NCBI GenBank assembly: GCA_005408345.1
Contig: SEMN01000202.1
Coordinates: 496,001-560,000, forward strand
Direction: 5' to 3'
Length of the DNA: 64,000 nt
Source: Macquaria australasica
Taxonomy: Eukaryota > Chordata > Actinopteri > Centrarchiformes > Percichthyidae
Shown here: positions 35,386 through 48,700 of the stretch, in pieces
How positions within the stretch are numbered: the stretch's first letter is position 1
Layout of the letters: each line of letters starts with the position of its first letter
Position numbers and translations under genes: made by a program
The notes under the pieces: generated by a model
The model's input: the letters and a program-made list of their open reading frames with translations, nothing else
The model's database searches: none
Told to the model about the DNA's origin: nothing

Positions 35386-37519
35386 TTAGTATTTTTCTGT
35401 CTTTACAATTAGATTTGTGGTTGGTGTATGTACCATTGTGAGTTAAAAAGCTTCCACGTCAATACTAATCATCAAAAGTAAACGGCTTGCGCACAATGGC
35501 ATCATTCTGTATCAAAACAAACACAGAAAAGTAATTTATTCTCTTCAAATCAAAAAGCCAGAACATGCATCATCCCTCGTAAACAGTGCAGCACTAAAAC
35601 TGAAAATGCCAGAGACCTACTGTTTCAGGTGAGCTAAGCCAAGTCTGAATTGCAGCACAGGAGATTACAGAATTGGAATGGATTCTTCCTCCAGCATGAC
35701 ATTTGGATACTCTGCTCTGAATTTATTAAATATCAGTGGTGAAAACAAATATTTTCTGTGTATATTTGTGTGTAAATGATTGTGCATGGCTGCGTGAGTG
35801 TGTCTGTGTATGTTTGTGCACTGTGAAATTCTACAATGTAATTTCTCGGTGTGTTTATTCCTTACTGTGTGTGTACTGCAACGCTGCAGATGTGTTCCGG
35901 CCTGTCTCTCTGTGTGTCAGTTCTGGGTGGAGGTGTCTCATTACGCTGTAGTGGCTTGTTCTGCTCTCTCCCATCCAGCACCTCAGGAGTGGATCTAGTT
36001 ACTGGCTAATGGCCCTCACCCACCCTGGTTCTCCACTGGGGACAACCTGACCCAGCTCTGTAGCGCTGTCTGTGAGTCACACCAGCCACCCAGGTCCATC
36101 TGGGGGCGTCTAGATGGAACACTGTGAGGTGTGGGCCATGTTTACTTATTTTTTAGTTTGCTCATATGGGTTATATGTTTATATCAAGTGCAGGCAGCTT
36201 ATGTGTTTGTTTGCACTCACGTGGTTTTACGAGTGCGTGAAAGTATGTATTCATATGATGGCTGTAGAGGCCTGCTGTTCGCCCTAGATCAGTCATCAAA
36301 ACAGACAAAGGATGGATGTTGTTTTGTTATGATTCCTGTACCCTCCTCCTTGTATCGCAGTTCCCACCCACTGTCTCAGGATGTTTAGCCCTCACACGGC
36401 AGCACTCGGGGAGACACTGACGCAGGCTTTTTAGACTACCAAGGCTTCAGCAGTTCAAATGTATCAGTCATCAAGAGCTGTCTATCAGATACGCTATCCC
36501 TCCTCTCTTTGTGACTGCTCCTTTTATTGCTGAGTGTTTACACAGCTTATTCACTGAGTAGCGATGATACTGATGTGTATCATTATGATCCCCAACAACA
36601 ACATGTTATTAAAAACAGTAAAAAAAAAAAAAAGTCATAATCTTTGTCATAATATGGATATAATAATTAAGACAGCAATTATAAGCAGCTGAGCTATAAT
36701 ACAAATTTTTTTTCCAAAACAAAAACATTAAAATAGGCCAAACTGACATAACAGCCTAATGTGTTTTTTTCATATTATAGTAGATTCACTTCCACTCCAC
36801 AAATAAGATGGAGAAAAAACTTTATGATGTGCTCTTGCAGCTAACCCCTTTAAATCAGTTGCACTTAAGAACACTTAGCAAAATGTCACCAAGCACCTTG
36901 GGTCCAGGCTGATTAACTGTGCAGGAGAGCATTTTACATTACAGAAATGCATTTAAACTTAATAATGCTTAATTGAAATAGCCTTTGTTATATAATGTGC
37001 AATTTGCAATGCAAAATCTGTGGAGAAGAAAAAGAAGCTTTTCTTCCACAACATTTAATGCTTGCTCTCATAATGCTCCTTTAAACCCCTTTTCAGATGC
37101 ATGTGGACCAGTGTTTAGATTTTAGTGTTTCATTTTCAGTCACTCCCATTATAAGCTCCCCAACTTCTTGCCAGTATCTCAAGTCAGTGACATGTATAAC
37201 CACAAATACCCACGCATGAATCACTCTGCTTATCTTCCAATAAAGTGATGGTGACAAATAAAGAGTGTTACAGAGGGGTTTTCAATTTATGCAGAAAATA
37301 AGCTGTCACAGTTTTTACATCTCGTTCTGTGACATCTGTGGATTTTGAAGCTGCACAATGATGTGTGTGTGGGTGTTGATTTGTAGAGATTATGAGTCTG
37401 AACAAGATGTGTGCATATCACACACAGCAGCGTTATGCCTTTCCAATGTCAGTTTCCAGTTTCACTCAGTTTCTGATTTGTAAAAACCATTATCATCATA
37501 AGTGTGGAATTATGCACAT
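35386..37519. other. unique noncoding interval
   Basis: No gene seen. Frames at 35736-35998 are Cys/Val-rich through TG-biased DNA. An A13 run lies near 36621-36633. The segment 36920-37025 is AT-rich but complex. Confidence 0.45.
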
Positions 37520-38340
37520 GCAAAGTACTGAAACTTTACTCAAGTAAAAGTACTTGAGTAAAAACGCACTTAGATAAAAGTAAAAGTAGGTCAGTTAAAA
37601 TTTACAGTTAAATTAAAAGAACACCTTTAAGCTACAAAATAAATTGCATTAAATGCCAACAACATCACGCCACTGAGTCTTGATGTCCAAACCAACAATA
37701 AATTCCATTTCTGTAGACAGCCCCCTGTGCATACAACTTATTATCAATCATTATAAATATGCAACCGCCTTCCTCACTATAGCCTCACTAGAATTATTAT
37801 TAAGAGGACAAAACTCAGATTATTAAATTAAAATGACGACATTAAATAAATAAGTCTATTGACACCAGGACTGGTACAACAAGCATTACAAGCCACATAA
37901 ATTAAATAGCCTGACACTAGAATCAACAGTAGGATAAAACATCACCAAAGCAGACAACACAGAGATGTAACAATATAAACTCCTCAGCAGCTGCAGCCAC
38001 AAACACGCATATTAAAGTAAAGGAGGGACTGCGCAGTTTTTACACACCGCGTATCGCACACACATACAACGCTACGTTGCTAGGCAACGCAGTGGTTGAA
38101 ACCTCCCCATGTTTCGCAAGTTGAACACTTTCAACGTAAAGCAGCAACAGTAGGAAATGCTCCATTTGCATCAGCGGTAACTTAATACAGCTCTGACATG
38201 CTGTAAAGAGAGTGAACAGTAAACAGTGAGGCTGTTATCAATGAGTTAAAATTGAGCTGGATCACAAGCGTTGTTTCCTGTGAATCCCTCGTGCTTAAGT
38301 AACAATTTGTATCCAGCGCGGAAATGGCAGACTCCGCCAC
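37520..38340. mobile_element. degraded hAT-like element
   Basis: The left edge reads TTTACTCAAGTAAAAGTACT and AGATAAAAGTAAAAGTAGG, the sub-terminal motif of a common percomorph hAT-like element. The interior contains a GC-richer patch (38030-38100) with CACACCGCGTATCGCACAC and the palindrome CGTTGCTAGGCAACG. No transposase frame or clear right end was found, so the right boundary is a guess. Confidence 0.4.
38075..38089. promoter_or_regulatory. palindromic RFX X-box-like site
   Basis: CGTTGCTAGGCAACG is a perfect two-arm palindrome around TAG. It fits the RFX-family X-box consensus (GTTGCC/T-N-GGCAAC arms). RFX factors control ciliary and neuronal genes, but a motif match alone does not show function, and this one lies in a probable transposon. 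Confidence 0.4.
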
Positions 38341-40149
38341 TACCTATAAAAACTGCTATATAGAGAGATAATTACTGAATGTAAATACATTGAGTGGCTA
38401 TTGTGGAAAAAAGTCTCCTATTCACCTTTATTGTTGTGGTGCAGCACACTGCAAAATTAGTAAAAACTTATCCAGACATTGTCAAGATAAGTGTCTTTTA
38501 TACTCTTAAGGGATGAAACCCTTGAACCCATGTGTAAATTATGTCTTCTGTGAGGCAGTTTAGAAGCTGAGGGCCACGCTGATTTTGACTAACCCAAACT
38601 GTCTCACTGATGATACTCAAGGTATTCCCTGACCAGCCTCCCCACTCCAAGTTTTCTCAGCTTACATACTTTCATCACAGACAGAGGCGTTATGCTTCAT
38701 AATGAGGCCCAAACTGTGGGAAGGAAATTCAGAGCTGTTGCAAAGTAATGAATTCAGTGGGGGTTTTTTATCGAGACAGTATTGGAGAACGAAGGGAAAG
38801 TTATGTTCTGTTGGGAGGAAGACTGAAGTCTCTCTGTCTTGTATTTGTATCATTTTGCCTGGTGATGACAGCCTCCTTGCCACTTAAAATATGTACCTCA
38901 ACCTGCTCTTATTTCACATTCCTTCTACTTCTTGCTTTAGTTTCCTTACTCCTTTGTGAAACTTCAACAGGGGTCACAAGCAGGATCCTCATAACCAAAC
39001 TATGATGTTTCATTTTTCCTTTTCACAGTTTTTTTAATGTCTACACAGGTGATATTTCAAAATATATCCAGAGGTGATAACTGAAATGCTAGGGCACACA
39101 TCTTACACATCTTTTCTCCATGCAGTTCCCTCATTAATGCAGTACAATAATTTCTCAGCAGCTAATGGCAGCTCCTTCCATTATCTGCCCTGCCCTGATG
39201 TACCTCCACAGCACAGCCAAAAGGGATAACCATCACAGGCTTCTTTATTTTCTTTGAATCCCTGGATCAAGTGGTAAGACTTTAGTGTTTAATGCTCCGA
39301 CGAATAGCCAGCTGTCTTCTTGCTGTAAAGCTCTTTTGAAATGAAAGTGAATTCCCCTTGCTTTAACAGCTTGAGTAAATAGCTAACTAATAAGGACTGA
39401 GGAGGACGGAGCAGAGGGAAGATGTGTCAGGATAATAAGTCAGCAGCAGAATTAAGTTAGCCTTTAAACAGCACAGGATGTAGTTTCTGTCTATTTCATT
39501 GTCTTGCTGTCTTTGTCTCTCCGTCTCGTGTTTTTCTTCCATCCTCTATCTTTCCCTTGGCTACACAGAATTTTAGTATTTCCCACATGCGGCCATTTAC
39601 AGTCTTTTGGTGTAACCAAATAGTAAATTGGAAGAGATTTTATCAAGGCAGCAGGTACCATCGCCAACCAGGGCTGCGTGCCAAGTAGGCAGGAATGTTG
39701 AGGATAATCAGCTACTGGAAACGCTGACTCACTGATCTCCTGTGTGTGTGTGTGTGTGTGTACTTGTGCATTAGTGAACTACACAAGACAAATGCAGACA
39801 GTAGACAATATTTGTTCAACCTTTATTTGAGCTGGTGGTCTAACAGAGATTAAAATTCCTGAGTTATTAGTGCACCAGTGTGAAGCTCACAACAAAAACT
39901 TTGTTGATAAGGTCCATGTCAGTGATCCAGGTGCTGCCTGCAGTACGTTCAGCTTTTGTTTTTTTCTGGCCCTTCTGTCTGAGGACTACAGTAATACTAT
40001 CTGATGGCTCCATAGGTCGCTGTCTGGTTCAGTTGCTACCTGACATGATGGATCAAAAGATGGTTTGGTCGGGTTTGCTCCTGTCGTGTTGATGTTTTCT
40101 CTGGAAATTTTGTTATTTTTTTGTCCTCTTTTGACATTTTTTGTCTGTC
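38341..40149. other. unique noncoding interval
   Basis: No gene seen. A TG array lies at 39741-39761. Frames at 38662-39005 overlap on opposite strands with no known domain. The leucine-rich one at 38748-39005 resembles a signal peptide only by composition. Confidence 0.45.
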
Positions 40150-40661
40150 TGACAGTTTGACGTTTTGGCAAATATGCTTATTTGCTTTCTGGCAGACAGT
40201 TAGACAAGAAGATCGATTCCGAGGTCTTATGTTTGTTAAAAATAAGGCAGCCAGTTAGCATAGCTTAGCACAAAGACTGGAAACCGGGGGAAACAGCTAG
40301 CCTGGCTCTGTCTAAAGGTAGCAATATCCGCTAAATCTACCAGCACCTCTAAAGCTCGCTAACTAACATGTTATAGCTATCTCCTTTGTTTAATTCTGTA
40401 CAAAAACTTAGCGTTAAGTTTTTCAGTGGATTAAACAAAGCAGTTATAACATGTTAATCAGTGAGATTTAGAGGTGCTGGTCAGTGGATTCTGTTACCTT
40501 CAGACAGACTGTTTGCAGTCTTTATGCTAATCTAAGATAACCGGCTGCTGGCTGTAGCTTCATATTTACCGTACAAACACGAGAGTGGTATTGATCTTCT
40601 CATCTAACTCGCGGCAAGAAAGCGAATAGGTTTTCACAAAATGTCGAACTATTCCTTTAAG
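40150..40661. mobile_element. intact foldback MITE (~510 bp)
   Basis: The two halves are inverted copies of each other over almost the full length. Examples are GCTAACTAACATGTTATAGCT against its inverse around 40440-40465, TCTACCAGCACCTCTAAA against TTTAGAGGTGCTGGTCAG, and the outer GAAGATCGATTCC against GGTATTGATCTTC. The apex lies near 40405-40418 at AAAACTTAGCGTTAAGTTTT. The right end reads CGAACTATTCCTTTAA. The same family is split at 15733-16373. It has no coding sequence and needs a transposase supplied by another element. Confidence 0.85.
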
Positions 40662-41267
40662 ATGCAGATGGTACTTTATGGCTGCAATACACATCTTTTT
40701 TAAATGTAATTTCTCAGTCTGTCTTTTTCTGTATCATTCATTCCCTCTCTTCCTTTCTATCAACTGTCTCTCATTCCCCCTCCATCAACTATATATATTT
40801 TAGGATCATTTAGATGTAGTTTTTGGCCTCCTGTGTAAATCAGGCAGCATTAATAGCTCTCTTTAACTGTGGTGGTGATTTGAAGGTCATAGGTGGCTTG
40901 TTGAGCAATGAATGGTTTTTAATTAAAGGCGTACATTTTAACCAGACGGGCCATTAGGGTGGGTGCCGAAAGACAACAGATCAATTATTGAGATGATAAA
41001 GCATGTTCAGGATGCCCCCAGTCTTGATATGATTAATCCGCAGGGCTGTCCCTGAAAAGGTGGTTTGAAAACATGACGAATCACTAATGAAGACTTCAAC
41101 ATAGACAACAATGCTCTTTCTTTTTTTTAAAAATACAAGGAGGCATAACTAAATGTACTCAATGATACATACTGTAAGGTCAAAGTGCACTTAATATATT
41201 TACACTTGGAAGATTACAGGGTGACAATAGTTTATTTTCCACTATTACAAACTCTCTCTTCTCCACT
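40662..41267. other. unique stretch
   Basis: No gene seen. The segment 40840-41060 is complex, with TTTTTAATTAAAGG and TCAATTATTGAGATGATAAA, and is CNE-like in appearance. Confidence 0.35.
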
Positions 41268-41477
41268 CTAGTTGTTGAATCTCTTTTTGCACTTTGCATG
41301 TGTGAACGATCCACTCGTTAAACCGCATGCATATTTTAACTTTTCTTTGCAGGTTTTGCACTCTGCTTCATTCACATTTATTCTAACAAACTTTTGCCAC
41401 GCAGGAGAACTGTAAGTTGACATTTCAGCGTGAAAGGTAATTGGAAGAAACAGCTCCAGGCTGAAAAGTTGAGACAA
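41268..41477 (-). pseudogene. BED zinc-finger fragment, probably from an hAT transposase
   Basis: The 69-codon frame contains SPAWQKFVRINVNEAECKTC and then KEKLKYACGLTSGSFTHAK. This fits the start of a BED finger: aromatic W27 and F30, Cys40 and Cys43 as the CxxC pair, a KLKY block, and one His (residue 60) at the expected place. The final zinc-binding His is not in position (a Cys-Lys-Lys-Arg stretch follows) and a stop comes at once, so the domain is broken. BED fingers bind DNA in hAT transposases and in host ZBED proteins derived from them. No DDE/RNase H part or termini were seen nearby. Confidence 0.5.
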
Positions 41478-44400
41478 TGTTTAAGCCGAAGTAACTTCAC
41501 TACAAGGTCACTCTACAGTATGTATGACAGTTGCAGCAATGTCAATGCCATGTGGTAAAGGCGTCTTTATTTGAGGACACACAGCGGTCTTCAGCGCACA
41601 CAGCCACAAACATGCTAAAAAGTGCTGGGTTCTCACAGTCATTTTTCTTGGTTAAAGGGAGTGGAGTTTGGCTAGAAATCCTGGTAAATACAGGGATTTC
41701 AATTCCCAGGCTTTAAACCTACAGTAGTAATCATATGAAAAAAGGGAGATCCAAGGCTCTCTAAAACTCTTTAAAAAAAAAAACCTTCTCTTTTATTTTA
41801 TTTGGTTAGGAATATGTACGGTTTCTCAGCCTTACAAGAAATATGGTGATGGTGCGAGCTTGCTTTTGATGGGACACACCCGCAGCGGTAGTTGTCTCTC
41901 ACCATCTGCCTTGATTCCCGAGCCATGCTCAGTGTCAGATACAGGACGCCTGCTCTCTGGGATTGTCACGTATTGACACATAGCTACATCTGAGCAACAC
42001 GTTGCAGACATGTAATCCATGTCAGGACTGCAGGAGACCATTATCCCTTTTTGAATCGAGGCAGCGGTGTCCTACTTTGTGGCCACTGAATGTTTGTATG
42101 TGAGTGTCCATGTATGTGAAGAAGACAATGAGATGAGGCTCACACGCATAAACCTATACCTCAAAGAAGACAAAACCAACTGAGTTTTGTTTTGTTTTTT
42201 AAAGCTGTTGTTGCTTTCTTGGAAGAGGTGATACGCATTACCCGTGTTAAGCCAGCAATAAGTGGTAGAAAATACGGGCAGAGCTGTCAAGATACTCTGC
42301 ATTTATGCAGACGTAGATATATTCTTCTCATCTCATATAATCTGCTATCCCATTCTGTGCATTGAATTCGTAAGACCTTTGGTGGTTTGAATGTAAAAAA
42401 AAAAAGCCTCATTATAATCCGTGGCAGAGGCATTCATGAAAGATGGCATTTGTATTCAAAGTCAAAGTGCATTCACTCTCAAAGGGGAGTGTAGAGGAAA
42501 TCCAGTCGTCTACTTCATTTAGGTAATAGAAAGATATGGACGAGAGGAGATTAAGGGAAGGGAATAGAGAGAGAGAGAGGAAGAAATGCGAGATAAGAAG
42601 TAACCTCTGGGGATTAGCACTTTCATATAGTATGCCTGTAGCAAGTTAACCATTTAAATATTACTTTCCCTGCTAATATAACATTAATGTTAACTGTCTT
42701 GCGCAGATATTTGTGTGTATATACTGATGTAACCACAGTAGAGCCCTTTTTAATACATGCTCACTGAGCTGCTGCACCTATTAGCATTTTGGAAAAACAA
42801 GTGCTGATGAAGTTACAGCTGCCAACTTTTCTGCACTGTAATGGAGTTAGACTTTAACACACACACAGGCGTTAAGCCAGAGGAGGAGTCCTTTTCTAAA
42901 GGCCAAGCATGGCTCCCAGGATGCTCTAAGATGGAGAGGGACAATTACTCGATCTGACACCTTGTTCTGACCCAAAGGTCACCACCAAACTCACCTTGCG
43001 ATTGTAAACACATTGCCGAACCCCATTTAAACTAAAGGGAGCTATACGAGACTGATACTGGTTAACATGCACACATATGCCCAAACATGAACGCTCCATA
43101 GCTTTACAAGTAACCCATTTTACATAAAACGAAATATGTATTCTTTTGATTCAACTAACAAGTAACTTAACAAACACTCAGAGTGGCCCCTCGTCTTTGA
43201 GGCCCCGTGATGTTGACTCAACTTTGTAAATTCTTATCGAAGACGTCGGCAGTTTCACCAAACTAAATGAAAGAAGGACTGTTCTACAAGCGCACTGCAT
43301 TCTTCTTGAAGAGGGGATAAAAAGGCAGCATTTTTGCTCTCTTTTAAAAAAAACTTTTGAGGACTGCTCCAGAACAAAATAAAAATGGAGAGAGAGACTG
43401 AAGTGAATTTAGAGAGAAAACAAACAGCAGCACCAAGTGAAACGCAATGAAAGTTCCACACGATCTACAGTATGTTAAATATGGTCTGCACATTTAATAT
43501 CTCTTTTTCTTGTGCTTCCTCTCTCTCATTCTTTCTCTTTCCCCATGTTTCTGCTTGTAATTCAGAAGAGATTTTGTGTACATTTTTTTCAAACTCTAGC
43601 AGAATAAGTAAAAAAAAAACAACACATTTCTTTAACTGAAATGTTTGGAAAGAGCATGTGGGAGGATATGAAGACTGAATTGATCGATGCAGGGGTTGAC
43701 TAGGACTGACCAAATTGGTCGCTCAGGATGCATTCAGATCTTTAATCCTCCTAAAATGGACTTGGACTCAGTCTGAATATATCTGTCACTCTAAAAAATT
43801 ACAGGATTACAAATGGATATTTGCAGACAGTTTTCCACAAACCTGTTTATTCCAACGTTTGGCACTTTCAACACCCTGTCATTTCTTTGTAAAGACCGAC
43901 AGACACACACACACATGAACACACACATACACACACTGACACACAGCTTTCTGATGAGCCCTCCCAATCTGCATGAATCGAATATGTCACCTCGCCACTA
44001 CAGCTCATCATTTCGCAGTGGCAATGTTTCAAGTTGGCCCCAGAACTGCCTCTCCATATCAAAGGCCAAAATGATAAATTCCCCCACTGATTGGCTTAAA
44101 AAAATCAAGAGCCATGTCACTTGTGCTCCATCTCCACTATGAGGTAATATTGATGTTTTGCTCAACCTGAGATCAATGGCTTGTCATGCCTCATTAGGCC
44201 AAGTAGAAGTGCTGTTTACTTTGCACCTTGTCGTGGGGTCTGTATAGTCTGGGACCATAGAGCGTCTCTGTGATGCATGCTAACAATGCAGGTCTCGTGG
44301 GTGTTGTGTAGCGGCTCAAGGTCAGGGGGATATCGCCCGGGTCCTGGATTAACTGCCCTCCGGAGGTTTTTCATCTTCGTGGAAACAGAGAATATATACT

Positions 44401-45614
44401 TCACTGTTTGACCTTGGGGAGGTTGTTTTCAGCCCCCCGGGATCTGACAACGTAATTTCAAAGCTGTGGTCAGTGGCTCCGTGTCCAAGGTGAATGTTCA
44501 GGAAATGACCTGGCAAAGTGAAATAAATTCTCCAATTTTTCCTTTCCATTTCAGACTTCTCAAGAGAAGTCCCTTAGGGATGGTATAAGGCTTGTATGTG
44601 TCTTACAACTGAACAACTTACACTCATTCTCATATGAATCGATTGATTGCTTTGCTTTAAAAATATGAGCTGGGAATTGTGGCGCCCCGTTCTTTGTTCT
44701 GAGCCAGAAAGTCGGTAAAGTGTAATATGAAGAAGGCAAATAGTATGACTCACCAGACATTCTGTAGTGGATCAGTTGTTCTTAAAGGATCAAGTGTTTG
44801 TCAAACATGAAAGAGTTTTGAGGTAAATTTTTACAAAGACACTAACTTTTCTTCTCTTTAGAAAGGTGTATTTTTAGACATCTTTTCATTTACTTTAAAT
44901 AATAAAGAACCAACTTACTGTTGGAGCTAATATATCTTAAGGGTTTCAACAGAGATTTCTTTATTGATGTGGGTATCGACGTCTCACAGCCGCGTTATTC
45001 TTTGATCAACTTAAAAGAAAATCTCTGCCCGCCATGAGTTGATATGCTTGCAGTAACAACACAACCTCCTCAATTATTTGCTTTTATTTTGTTTTAGAAA
45101 TGATGAACGGAAACGTTTTCCCCACAGCCTCCCTCATCTGTTCGTGTGTTTTTCACTCTGAACAATTTGTCTGGCTTCGCCTTTATTTTATATTTTGTAC
45201 TCTTTACCAAACAGTCTTAAACTAATTAATAAATTGAAAAGTTTCTTTGAAGTGTCAGCAGCCACCATGCTGGTTAGTACAGTCACCACCAAAGAAAAAC
45301 TCCCCATAAAACCATTACAGACCAATTCAAGTCACGCTAGATGAGGTTTCAGTAAAAGAGCCCTTGCCAGATGGTTTTCTGGAAAAGTATTTTCAGTTAA
45401 TACTCCACTATAATGTGTCTCCTCCTTTCACTCTGTGTTTCCCCCCATTGTTCCACTCACTCCACAGCCTCTGTGCTGTCCTCCTGTATGTGTCTAATTA
45501 CCATGACGCCTTGATAAGGCTGTCTGCATACTATGTTTTATTACACTGAACTTGATAGCATCACTATGTATTGTGTATAGCTGGGCATTCCCCTCTCTGT
45601 CTCACTCATACACC
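41478..45614. other. 4.1-kb unique interval with minor simple repeats
   Basis: No gene seen. It contains a GA run at 42568-42581, a CA-rich array at 43901-43945 and A-runs near 41772 and 43611. Frames at 43465-43713, 43813-44142 and 44216-44549 have no recognisable domain. Segments 44050-44200 and 44430-44540 are complex and CNE-like. Confidence 0.4.
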
Positions 45615-45704
45615 CACCGGATAGGCTACACTGATAAATTTACACCTGTACATGTCATGTCTATACCTATTCATAGTGTATACACATCTAATACCTATCC
45701 GGTG
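45615..45704. repeat. 11-bp perfect inverted repeat flanking 68 bases
   Basis: CACCGGATAGG at 45615-45625 and its exact inverse CCTATCCGGTG at 45694-45704. The interior pairs poorly. It may be the ends of a very short MITE or coincidence. Confidence 0.5.
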
Positions 45705-48700
45705 CAAAATGACTGCACACGTATGTAGATAAACACACAGTCGCACACACTAACACACACCTTGCTTTAGGGATTGTATATATTAATGAAACTATTAATT
45801 CAACTAAAAATATTAGTTGACTATTACTCAAATAAAATACATATTTTTGAGCATGGAAGTTCATTCTTGACCATGGGAGCGATACATGTGACAAAATTAT
45901 TTTATCTCCCTGGTCCACTAAGTCTCACAGAGCTGGGTCAAGGGTGAAACGTCAGTCTTGTGATAGCAAGACTCCTGGTTGATGACTTTGACGCTTTCCT
46001 AGTTGATGATGTGATTGTTGTTCTGCTGGTACACCCTCTTAACGTGTTAGCTGATCTCAAGGTGGGACTGAAAACTATTAAAACAACAAAATAAAAATCA
46101 ATTCTCTTCACAAAATTAGTTTGTCATCTAGGTTGCATCCAGATTTTTTCTTTTTTTTTTTCAGAAGCTTCTCTTATCCAAAATTTAAGTAAATATATAC
46201 CGTTGCATTTGCAAAGAAATCCCAATTGATTTATTTTGTACATTTCTCATCTCTGTTTTTAATCTTTCCAGTGTAACAATGTGTCAAGTGAGCTTTGAAT
46301 CTCTTCAAAGTACACTGACAGATTATTTACTGATGATACTGAGAGTTATTTCTGGTAAACCAAATATAAAAGCATTCTTGACTCATTCTTGTTGTGAGAA
46401 AGTTCTGCAACAGAAACAGAAACTGTGTTGGCAACAAGAGAGTGTGCAGATGGTTCAGTCTCTTGTGTTTCGTCTCCCAGCTTCTGTATGGTGTTCAGCA
46501 TTTACCCTCAGTGGTAAACCAAATGTAAATTCCCTTTTTGTGGTTTTTCCAGTTTATCTTCATGTTAGCCACGACGAATTCATTACACATTATGTTTCTC
46601 TGAGTTTGTAGAAGCATACAGACAGGCATGCAGGCAGGAGGAACCCTGTGGCAACACCACCCATGCCTGTATCTATAGGATTACCTCTCCAAGGTCAGAG
46701 TAGTTATCTTTCCCAGCGTCCTTCCCTTCTTATCCTCCACCTTTCTCATTCTCTACCTCCGAGCTACAAAAAGGACAGTCCCAGCTGGAAGGAAACAGAA
46801 AAAAGATGAGGTGGTTATTTAATATGGTTTCTGATTGATCTCTATCGCGTGATAAGAATTGGATGCTTTATCTTCTTGTAAAGATGCCGCATTAGTTATA
46901 ATTGGACACAGGAAGACGCTCCATTTGTTATTGACAATGTCAGGCAATGGAATGGGCAGCCCCCCAAAGTATTTTGTTATCAAGGTGATGTATGAGGCAG
47001 CGAATGTAGGTCCCCAGGTAGTTTGGCTGAGATGCAGAGATGGGATATGCCACCAGTATGTATATGTGTGTGTGTGTGTGTGTCGGTGAAATTGGTTATT
47101 GGAGGCTGGTATCAGATTCTATGTGTCACAGATTGGTTGTGATGAGTGTCAGTCTAATGTTTGGTCTCTGAGAGCAGCAGACTGATGCATTTTTAACAGC
47201 AGACAGCAGCATATGTTGGATTTGCTCCTGACAGTCATGTGTGATCACAGTTTGCACGATGGAAAATAATAATGAGAAAGAAGTCTGATGAACATAGGAA
47301 AGTATTGCCATTGATTTATCCTCACAGTCTGTAATGCCATTTGTCTTTTTACCACTGTCCTAAACTCTCTTGAACTGGCACAGGAGGAAGAATAGTCAAT
47401 AATGGGATGAATGCATTGGTTTTCTTATAATACCATGCTCTGCGCTCTGTATATTTTCCTGCTTTTTTGTCCTTTGCAAAACACCTACCTGAGTATATTA
47501 TGGTAGATTTTTTTTAATGAGTTCAGTTTCCTGATTGAATCACAAGAATCAAATGATAAAATATGATGTAACTGCCTGCGACAAATTACATCTATTTATG
47601 GTGGATCAGTAGTTTTTGTAGAGATTGAAAATGTGTCTTTTTCATTCTCTCCTTACCCATTTTCTTTCACTAAATTCAAATATTCTGATGAAAATGTTTA
47701 TCTCATGGTATCGTTCAGTGCAAGCCTTACGAAGCGCTAAGTGAGGCGTACCAAGCACCAACCTACAGTATCTTCCTATCTGTTGTTCCAGCATAAATAA
47801 AGGGTGAAAATTGTGGCGTGAAAAGCCCAACAGAGTCCATCAAACCAGGAAAGTAGCACACTGCAATTATGTATCAACACAAATGAGCTTCTTCCTGAAA
47901 GTCACTAAACCCCCGACAGAAACATTGTCATGAATTAACTGTGGAATATAATTTAGTGCACATTTATGTCACATTCACTAATGAATAGCCATCCCTGCAC
48001 TCCTTAAGACCCTGTTTCTATAGGCAGTAAGTTGACTGTTGCTCATAATAGAGGAGTATCATCAAAGCGTTCCTCTCTGCAGCTTGTGAATGAAGCCTCC
48101 TGGGCACCGGCTGGTCCCTGGGGTCCTGGCAGGTTGACAGCTCACTGATTCCTGCAGGCTTCATCCCAAGGCCAAGGCATTTAACTAGACTTCCTGTCTC
48201 AGCCATTATAGCTTTGCTTCTGTCTCTCTCTCACACACACACGCAGGCTTGCACAACGTCAGTATATGTGCTGAGACACACAAACAGAGCTACACATACA
48301 CAAAACTCTGAGAAAAACTTTATTAGACAGGAAGTAAGATCATAACACAGGTTGTGCAGGTTTATAGCTTGTGTATTGTTCTATATATCTAACACACAGA
48401 GGAATACTTTCTTTTTTTTCCTCCATCATTGTCTGATCCAGGCAAATCCAGACTCACCAGCTCTGCATCTGCACATGTTGTTCACTCCCTGAATCCCCAG
48501 GCTCCGAGCTGATTATAATATGCCCTGCTTGGGAGAGGAAGAACTTAATACATGTCGCACACACACACATTTCCTTTTATGTTTCATTCAAACCGTGTTT
48601 CCTCCCTTCTCTTAATATTACGCATGGCCTCTTGCAATTTGTAGCCAAAAGCATCATCCATAATGCCGGGAAATATACTTGCAATAGCTGTGTTACTGTG

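Noticed and set aside
38748..39005. Frame with a hydrophobic, signal-peptide-like stretch
   Set aside because: The leucine-rich run follows from C/T-rich DNA. No start context, no downstream exon, no family resemblance.
46279..46611. 110-codon + strand frame
   Set aside because: No domain, no homology recognised, no splice sites in the right places.
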